Of a DNA stretch of 8,920 bases, positions 4,460 to 8,920 are shown one piece after another. Numbering within the stretch: the first letter of the stretch is position 1; every line of letters begins with the position of its first letter. The DNA is from Paludibacteraceae bacterium (GTDB lineage Bacteria > Bacteroidota > Bacteroidia > Bacteroidales > Paludibacteraceae): positions 1 through 8,920 of the forward strand of contig JAEDNI010000056.1 of assembly GCA_016302585.1 (NCBI GenBank), given 5' to 3'. A program made the position numbers and the translations under genes. The notes under the pieces were generated by a model that saw only the letters and a program-made list of their open reading frames with translations, made no database searches and was not told the origin of the DNA.

Positions 4460-6214
4460 TTATTTTTTGAATGGTTTATACTCTTTTCCGCCACCTTCGA
4501 AGCCTGCATTTTTGTAGAACTCCACGAAGGTAAGACGCATCGGGTGAACCACGGATGAGATCAAGCAGAGCGCGAAATTAAGCGCGTGGCCAAAGACCAT
4601 GATCAGCAAGGTCGGCAGCCATCCTATCCATCCGGGCAATGCCCCTCCGGCTTGAAGCGCCAAGGCATTAAACACATTGCCTAAAATACCTCCAGCGAGA
4701 CCCAGCGCGAACAGACGGATATACGACAGCACATCGCCAAGCAGGCCGCTGACCATATTATACGTGCCCCATAAACCGCCACCGATATTTACCAGCAGAA
4801 TCTTACGATCCGGATTGCTGTAGAACAGGATGAACAGCGCGCATATACCCAAAATCGCATAAATGCTATAGAGTCCGATGGTAGATAGCGAACTTGCGGT
4901 AGCCGCCCAAACGATGAGCGTCACCAAAGCAACAAGCCATGCACAATCATACGCTGCATACTTGAAGCCGTCCCGCAAGGTGATCTTCACTACCTTGAAG
5001 CCCATAGCAAACAAGATTTGGAATATACCAATGAGGATAGCAAACACCATCATAGGATGGTACGAACCGCCCATGAAATGCACCGTGGCGTTCGTCTCCG
5101 TGATGAAATACTGCTTCACAGGAGCAAGGAATGCCACTTCCTCCAGATTGATTCCGAAGAACATACCCGTCAGAATACCGACAATCATAGTCGTTGCGCC
5201 CATGAACACGCCTAACCATCCCCACTCTTTCAGTTTCGGAGCTTTGAGAATGACCGCTATACCTGCCAATAAGATCAACAGGCCGTAGCCTCCATCGCCC
5301 AGACAGAGTCCGAAGAACAACATGAAGAACGGCGCAAAGAAAGGCGTCGGATCTATCTCTGCATAATTTGGCAGCGAATAGAGCCGCGTGATCGGTTCAA
5401 AGAGCCGGGTGTAGAAGTTATTCTTCAGTTGGATCGGCACTTCATCTTCTTTCTCCGGATCGGTCTCTTCGTAATAGACCTCTGCGGCAGCAAGCATTGC
5501 GTTCAGTTCGGGCTCTTTGTCAATCGGACAGAAACCTTCAAAGAGACAGAGAGAACCTTCTGCGAGTTTGTCGGTCGAGAGCGTTACACGCTGCCAGTCA
5601 ATGTTTTGACGGGCTTCTTTGAGTTGCGCTTTGATGTCTTCGATATTTGCAATTTGCCATGCCTCAATACGTGCATTGGCAGCAGCCAAGAGTCCTTTGA
5701 GGTGCTCTACTTCCTGCATGTACCGGGCAGCGGATTTCTCGGGAGAAGGCAACAAAGTTGCGTAGTTTTCGTAGTCTGCGTAGTTTTCGTTGTTTACGTT
5801 TACAAAGTACGTTTTACCTTCTTTCTCGGAAACTTTAATACCCCACTCCTCTTGGAATGCAGAAGTGCTACAAACAAAGAAACGAAGCGTGTAGCCGGCT
5901 TCTTTGAGTGCCTGAATACGCGCAGGGTCGAACTCACCCCAAACGGCAGCTTGTGAAGCCGCTTGTTTGGCATCCGCAATGCTTTGTTCGATGTTGGCAC
6001 GTTCAGCGAGGAGTTGATCCGGCGCACCCTGTTTGAGCAGACGACGCAGTTCGTCCTCGTGTTGGAGAGCTGCCTGAAGTTGCTCATCATCTTCGATGAG
6101 ACCAGCGGCTTTCTGCGTGATATGTACTACACCGAGGTCGCGGAGTTGCGTCAGGAAAGGCTCATAATCACGATGGAACACCAAGAAGGTGTATTTCTTC
6201 ATTTGCGTAATCAT
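4460..6214 (-). CDS. ntpI: V-type ATPase membrane subunit I (a-subunit)
   Basis: Subunit I is the stator membrane protein that provides the ion half-channels beside the K ring. Of its 584 residues, about 1-290 form the cytoplasmic arm, with coiled-coil segments near 41-90 and 160-205. About 291-555 form the membrane domain with some seven to eight helices. PFFMLFFGLCLGDGGYG (296-312) is a family signature. The essential Arg500 is in LGDVLSYIRLFALGLAGG, facing the ring's carboxylate. GHALNFALC and SSVVHPMRLTFVEFYKN near the end are also conserved. Its ATG overlaps the ntpD stop as ATGA and is preceded by AAAGGAGGT, a perfect Shine-Dalgarno, so the start at 6214 is preferred over the Met at residue 5. 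Residues 139-151 (NVNNENYADYENY) are encoded by four 9-bp tandem units and probably form a surface loop insertion. The gene lies within the ATPase series between D and K. Confidence 0.95.
   Translation of the reverse strand: MITQMKKYTFLVFHRDYEPFLTQLRDLGVVHITQKAAGLIEDDEQLQAALQHEDELRRLLKQGAPDQLLAERANIEQSIADAKQAASQAAVWGEFDPARIQALKEAGYTLRFFVCSTSAFQEEWGIKVSEKEGKTYFVNVNNENYADYENYATLLPSPEKSAARYMQEVEHLKGLLAAANARIEAWQIANIEDIKAQLKEARQNIDWQRVTLSTDKLAEGSLCLFEGFCPIDKEPELNAMLAAAEVYYEETDPEKEDEVPIQLKNNFYTRLFEPITRLYSLPNYAEIDPTPFFAPFFMLFFGLCLGDGGYGLLILLAGIAVILKAPKLKEWGWLGVFMGATTMIVGILTGMFFGINLEEVAFLAPVKQYFITETNATVHFMGGSYHPMMVFAILIGIFQILFAMGFKVVKITLRDGFKYAAYDCAWLVALVTLIVWAATASSLSTIGLYSIYAILGICALFILFYSNPDRKILLVNIGGGLWGTYNMVSGLLGDVLSYIRLFALGLAGGILGNVFNALALQAGGALPGWIGWLPTLLIMVFGHALNFALCLISSVVHPMRLTFVEFYKNAGFEGGGKEYKPFKK
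5762..5797. repeat. Four tandem 9-bp units inside ntpI
   Basis: Plus-strand units are GTAGTTTTC, GTAGTCTGC, GTAGTTTTC and GTTGTTTAC, followed by a partial GTTTAC. They encode the Asn/Tyr/Glu-rich residues 140-151 of subunit I. The same unit type occurs in fabD at 3081-3116. Confidence 0.8.
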
Positions 6215-6834
6215 GCGTTACCTCCTTTCTCTTCTGCAGCGCGTGCTTCGGCTTCGCGTTTAGACTTAACGATCTTCTGGCTGGACTTAGAGAGGTTCTC
6301 TTCATCTTCCATGAATCGTTTGATTTTACGTATAGCATCCTGATAACCAGGGATCTGTACTTTCTCAAAGAGGTTCACTTTCTGCGTCGTTTTCTTTCGC
6401 GCATACTCGAGCAGTTCCACTTTGCGATGTATAAACTCCTGGCGGATACCGACATCGGCTATGGCTTTGAGTTGCTCAAAACCATCTGCAAACCACTTAG
6501 GCGACGAGAAGAGCGAGAACTCCTTGGTAGAATAGACCACTTCATCCAACACGGGTACGCGCACGCCTGCGATCTTTTTAATAGACATGCGTACGTCGTC
6601 CACATGGATGAGTGAAGTGTCAAATTCGCCCCAAAGTGCAATCATCTGGTCGTAATCTTTGATGCGGCGCTCGACTTCCTTATCCAGGTCTTCGAGTTCT
6701 TTCTTTGCCTTCTTCACCTCGAGACGAAGAGCTGTCTCTTTGCTCTGCAAAGTGGGCAAAGTTCGTTGCCGCATCTTCAGATCTTTCTCCAAAGTCTGCA
6801 ACGATGTTTTATTAAACTGGTAAGTTATAGCCAT
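6211..6834 (-). CDS. ntpD: V-type ATPase subunit D (central rotor stalk)
   Basis: Subunit D is the long antiparallel coiled coil that rotates inside the A3B3 head and links it to the membrane ring. The 207-residue length is normal. The N-terminal helix contains NKTSLQTLEKDLKMRQRTLPTLQSKETAL in the family pattern (TxxxLxxLkxxLxxaxxgxxLLkxK), followed by a charged coiled coil to about residue 70. The globular tip is in the middle (about 75-125). The C-terminal return helix (130-195) includes the family-typical stretch KKTTQKVNLFEKVQIPGY with an I-x-x-I/K-x-x-L continuation. It ends in a charged tail rich in Lys, Glu and Ala. It starts 34 bp after ntpB and overlaps ntpI by 4 bp. The leader consists of 8-bp A-rich repeats and has no Shine-Dalgarno. 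Confidence 0.93.
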   Translation of the reverse strand: MAITYQFNKTSLQTLEKDLKMRQRTLPTLQSKETALRLEVKKAKKELEDLDKEVERRIKDYDQMIALWGEFDTSLIHVDDVRMSIKKIAGVRVPVLDEVVYSTKEFSLFSSPKWFADGFEQLKAIADVGIRQEFIHRKVELLEYARKKTTQKVNLFEKVQIPGYQDAIRKIKRFMEDEENLSKSSQKIVKSKREAEARAAEEKGGNA

Positions 6835-6840
6835 GGCTAT

Positions 6841-6872
6841 TTTCTCATTTTCTCATTTTTATAGTTTCTCAT
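6841..6872. repeat. 8-bp tandem repeat in the ntpB-ntpD junction
   Basis: TTTCTCAT occurs at 6841-6848, 6849-6856 and 6865-6872, with the diverged unit TTTTATAG at 6857-6864. On the coding strand the unit is ATGAGAAA. The array covers the ntpB stop codon and the ntpD leader, where it supplies the A-rich sequence that probably serves for ribosome binding. Confidence 0.7.
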
Positions 6873-8197
6873 TTAGCCGGCCAATATTTTTCTACCAATG
6901 CAGCTTTGATATTCACCTCTTCCGGTTTGAAATATTTGCCAAACAACGTCCATGCTACGTCGAGCATTTGAACGGTATTGATGTTCACGTCGATCGCGAG
7001 GATCTCGCGGCTGTAGTCGCGTGCGAACTCCAGACAGCGGTTGTCGTAGTCGGTCAAGTCGAAACCATTCTCCTTCTTGGTCTTTGCGTTAGCAGCGTCG
7101 GCATAGAGACGAACGGCTGCGTTCATTACCTGCGGGTGGTCTTCGCGGGTCTTCTTGCCAGCAACAAGTTGTTTCAGACGGGACAAGGAACGGAACGGAT
7201 CGACGATGACTTTACCGATTTCGGAATCACGACGGAGATAGAGCTGACCCTCTGTGATGTAACCGGTGTTATCCGGGATAGCGTGTGTGATGTCACCACC
7301 GGAAAGCGTAGTTACGGCGATGATGGTGATAGAACCGCCACCTACCTGCTCCGGGAACTGAACCGCCTTCTCGTAGATCTTTGCGAGGTCGGAATAGAGC
7401 GAACCCGGCATGGAGTCCTTGGAAGGAATCTGATCCATACGGTTGGAGACGATAGCCAATGCGTCGGCGTAGAGCGTCATGTCGGTTAAGAGGACGAGCA
7501 CTTTCTCGTGTTTCTCAACCGCGAAATACTCTGCAGCAGTAAGTGCCATGTCCGGAATCAGGAGTCGCTCGACAGGCGGGTTCTCGGTCGTATTGACGAA
7601 CGAGATGATGTGGTCGAGCACACCAGCATTGGTGAAGACGTTCTTGAAATAGAGGTAGTCATCGTTGGTCAGGCCCATACCGCCGAGGATGATCTTATCT
7701 GCCTCTGCGCGGAGTGCCACGTTTGCCATCACTTGGTTGTACGGCTGATCCGGATCGGCGAAGAACGGAATCTTCTGTCCGGAAACGAGGGTGTTGTTCA
7801 GGTCAATACCTGCGATACCGGTTGCGATAAGCTCTGACGGTTGTTTACGACGAACAGGGTTCACAGAAGGACCACCGATCTCCACCTCTTTACCTTCGAT
7901 AGCCGGTCCGCCATCAATCGGGTCGCCGTACGCGTTGAAGAAACGTCCTGCGAGTTGGTCGGACACTTTGAGGCTCGGTGCTTTGCCGAGGAACACTACT
8001 TCTGCGTTGGTCGGAATACCTTCGGTACCCTGGAACACCTGGAGCGTCACCTCGTCACCGATGATTTTTACTACCTGTGCGAGTTTGCCGTTGACGGTAG
8101 CGAGTTCATCGTTACCCACTCCTTCGGCTTTCAGCGAACAGGTCGCTTTGGTGATCGCCGTAATCTGGGTATATATTTTTTGAAATGCTTTAGCCAT
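6869..8197 (-). CDS. ntpB: V-type ATPase subunit B (non-catalytic head subunit)
   Basis: Subunit B alternates with A in the cytoplasmic A3B3 head. The 442 residues are slightly shorter than many homologues (about 460). The N-terminal beta-barrel is about 1-75. GRFFNAYGDPIDGGP (84-98) is conserved. Where A has a P-loop, B has SGQKIPFFADPDQPYNQ (139-155), as expected for the non-catalytic subunit. IPSKDSMPGSLYSDLAKIYE (257-276) matches the family signature for B. TEGQ (315-318) and SLSRL with Arg340, corresponding to the arginine finger that completes the catalytic site of A, are present. The C-terminal helical domain is about 345-442. No Shine-Dalgarno is present; the leader is an A-rich array of 8-bp units. 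It follows ntpA after a 183-bp repeat-filled spacer, wide for an ATPase operon. Confidence 0.95.
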   Translation of the reverse strand: MAKAFQKIYTQITAITKATCSLKAEGVGNDELATVNGKLAQVVKIIGDEVTLQVFQGTEGIPTNAEVVFLGKAPSLKVSDQLAGRFFNAYGDPIDGGPAIEGKEVEIGGPSVNPVRRKQPSELIATGIAGIDLNNTLVSGQKIPFFADPDQPYNQVMANVALRAEADKIILGGMGLTNDDYLYFKNVFTNAGVLDHIISFVNTTENPPVERLLIPDMALTAAEYFAVEKHEKVLVLLTDMTLYADALAIVSNRMDQIPSKDSMPGSLYSDLAKIYEKAVQFPEQVGGGSITIIAVTTLSGGDITHAIPDNTGYITEGQLYLRRDSEIGKVIVDPFRSLSRLKQLVAGKKTREDHPQVMNAAVRLYADAANAKTKKENGFDLTDYDNRCLEFARDYSREILAIDVNINTVQMLDVAWTLFGKYFKPEEVNIKAALVEKYWPAK

Positions 8198-8204
8198 AAT
8201 GTTA

Positions 8205-8252
8205 TTTTCTTATTTGGTCATTTTCACATTTACTTATTTTCTCATTTTTTCA
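8205..8252. repeat. 8-bp degenerate tandem repeat in the ntpB leader
   Basis: Six successive plus-strand octamers share a T-rich start and a CA or TA end: TTTTCTTA, TTTGGTCA, TTTTCACA, TTTACTTA, TTTTCTCA, TTTTTTCA. On the coding strand the consensus is TGAGAAAA. The array ends 7 bp upstream of the ntpB ATG and resembles the ntpD leader (6841-6872). Confidence 0.6.
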
Positions 8253-8263
8253 ACTACTGTTGT

Positions 8264-8362
8264 ACTAACCTTAGCCTCATCTTAGCCTTCACCGTCGGTT
8301 GACCGTCGTTTGACCGTCGGGATTGACAGGTATTTTGAAGGTAGTTTGAAGGTTGTTTGAGG
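8264..8362. repeat. 11-bp degenerate tandem array in the ntpA-ntpB spacer
   Basis: Nine consecutive 11-mers stay in phase: ACTAACCTTAG, CCTCATCTTAG, CCTTCACCGTC, GGTTGACCGTC, GTTTGACCGTC, GGGATTGACAG, GTATTTTGAAG, GTAGTTTGAAG, GTTGTTTGAGG. Neighbouring units are most alike (three end in ACCGTC, two in TTGAAG). An imperfect inverted repeat, CTCATC plus AGCC (8276-8287) with GGCTGATGAG (8361-8370), encloses most of the array. The mRNA could thus close it into one long arm between the A and B cistrons. No gene or promoter was recognised in the spacer. Confidence 0.7.
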
Positions 8363-8380
8363 CTGATGAGATGCGGGGTG

Positions 8381-8920
8381 TTACAACTGCTTTTCTGCCA
8401 GGAGGGCATCGAGTTTCTTGCGGTAGTCTTCGAAGTCTGCTGAGTGGAACTCACAGTAGTTCATCTGCTTGCAGAGGTTGATGACGCGTTTGAAGTAATC
8501 GATGACATCGAGGAAGTTATCGAAATCGTAGTCGTGTTTGCAGATGTCCATGACGAGGTGAAGCATATACTGCTGGCGGTCGAGCGGACAAACAGCGTCG
8601 ATCTTATCGAAGGCATCCTGCTGGAGGATGACGAAGTCGATGACCTCGGATTTCCAGAACGCCTCGTGGTAATCTACCGGCACACCGTCGTCACCGAGGA
8701 TGTTGATCTGCTCTTGTATCTCTTTACCGCGCTGCAGATAGGTCTTCATGTCGTTGACCATCGGCAACCAGTTTTTGTCAATCAAGCCGGAGATATATTC
8801 CTCAAACTCAGGGTATTCCACATATTTGGAGTACGAGTCGATGGGGTTTACAGCCGGGTAACGTTTGCGGTCGGCACGAGCTTGTTCCAAAGCGTAGAAG
8901 CAACGTGCGACTTTCTTCGT
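8381..8920 (-). CDS. ntpA: V-type ATPase catalytic subunit A, C-terminal part
   Basis: The frame is open to the right edge and encodes the last 179 residues of the catalytic ATP-hydrolysing head subunit, which is usually about 580-590 residues. RCFYALEQARADRKRYPAVN, followed by PIDSYSKY, matches the A-subunit region after the nucleotide-binding domain (in homologues, an Arg-rich segment leading to FPAINWLxSYS-type sequence). The rest is the helical C-terminal domain, including the segment WLPMVNDMKTYLQRGKEIQE and the stretch ILQQDAFDKIDAVCPLDRQ. The P-loop and catalytic Glu lie outside the window. It is the first visible gene of the ATPase series. In Bacteroidota the subunit E gene and a small conserved gene usually precede A, which would place them to the right; that part is background knowledge. 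Confidence 0.93.
   Translation of the reverse strand, partial: TKKVARCFYALEQARADRKRYPAVNPIDSYSKYVEYPEFEEYISGLIDKNWLPMVNDMKTYLQRGKEIQEQINILGDDGVPVDYHEAFWKSEVIDFVILQQDAFDKIDAVCPLDRQQYMLHLVMDICKHDYDFDNFLDVIDYFKRVINLCKQMNYCEFHSADFEDYRKKLDALLAEKQL

Noticed and set aside
6833..7489. Plus-strand open frame of 218 codons opposite ntpB
   Set aside because: It lies wholly opposite conserved ntpB sequence and its translation shows no family features.
6869..8197. Lack of a P-loop in the ATPase B subunit as a sign of decay
   Set aside because: The B subunit is normally non-catalytic and lacks a P-loop; its other motifs, including the arginine finger, are intact.
8264..8362. Regular short repeats that might suggest a CRISPR array
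   Set aside because: Units are 11 bp, contiguous and without spacers, and they drift in sequence. No cas genes are near. It is a degenerate tandem repeat.

Overview
The window looks like a chromosomal segment of a Bacteroidales-type bacterium (phylum Bacteroidota). This rests on four things seen in the sequence. Three putative promoters have the phylum-specific layout TTTG, 20 nt, TAnnTTTG. Most gene leaders are A-rich rather than Shine-Dalgarno type. The V-type ATPase genes run in the order A, B, D, I, K. A secreted protein carries a Bacteroidales-style C-terminal tail. The exact family cannot be read from the sequence; the secreted protein suggests a gut or rumen lineage, which is inference.

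All confident genes lie on the minus strand and are described here in transcription order, right to left. The 3' end of the V-ATPase catalytic subunit A gene enters from the right edge (8920 to 8381). A 183-bp spacer made largely of short tandem repeats follows. Then come subunit B (8197-6869), the central-stalk subunit D (6834-6211), the membrane subunit I (6214-4460) and the proteolipid K (4426-3959). The K protein keeps every residue that binds Na+ in the Enterococcus hirae ring, so the enzyme may be Na+-coupled. With only short gaps the series continues into fabD (malonyl-CoA:ACP transacylase), a ferritin, a HAD-family phosphatase and a secreted protein. It ends at a clear rho-independent terminator at 511-541. 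The nine genes could be co-transcribed, although no promoter separating the housekeeping genes from the ATPase genes was recognised.

The left 510 bases hold no convincing gene except possibly a start codon at the extreme edge. They do hold a strong long-range inverted repeat (173-200 with 326-353). It encloses a central bubble and an interrupted apical hairpin, about 181 nt in all. This is the size and architecture of 6S RNA. A plus-strand promoter (99-130) and a minus-strand promoter (464-495) face each other across it, so the transcribed strand is not certain.

The other striking theme is short tandem repeats. A 9-bp unit occurs four times in fabD and four times in ntpI, in frame, giving Asn/Tyr/Glu-rich inserts in two unrelated proteins. 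An 11-bp unit with a similar core fills the ntpA-ntpB spacer. An 8-bp A-rich unit (TGAGAAAA on the coding strand) occupies the leaders of ntpB and ntpD. fabD also carries a second in-frame insertion, built from a GC-rich inverted repeat. Together these suggest a genome prone to gaining short repeats, even inside essential genes.
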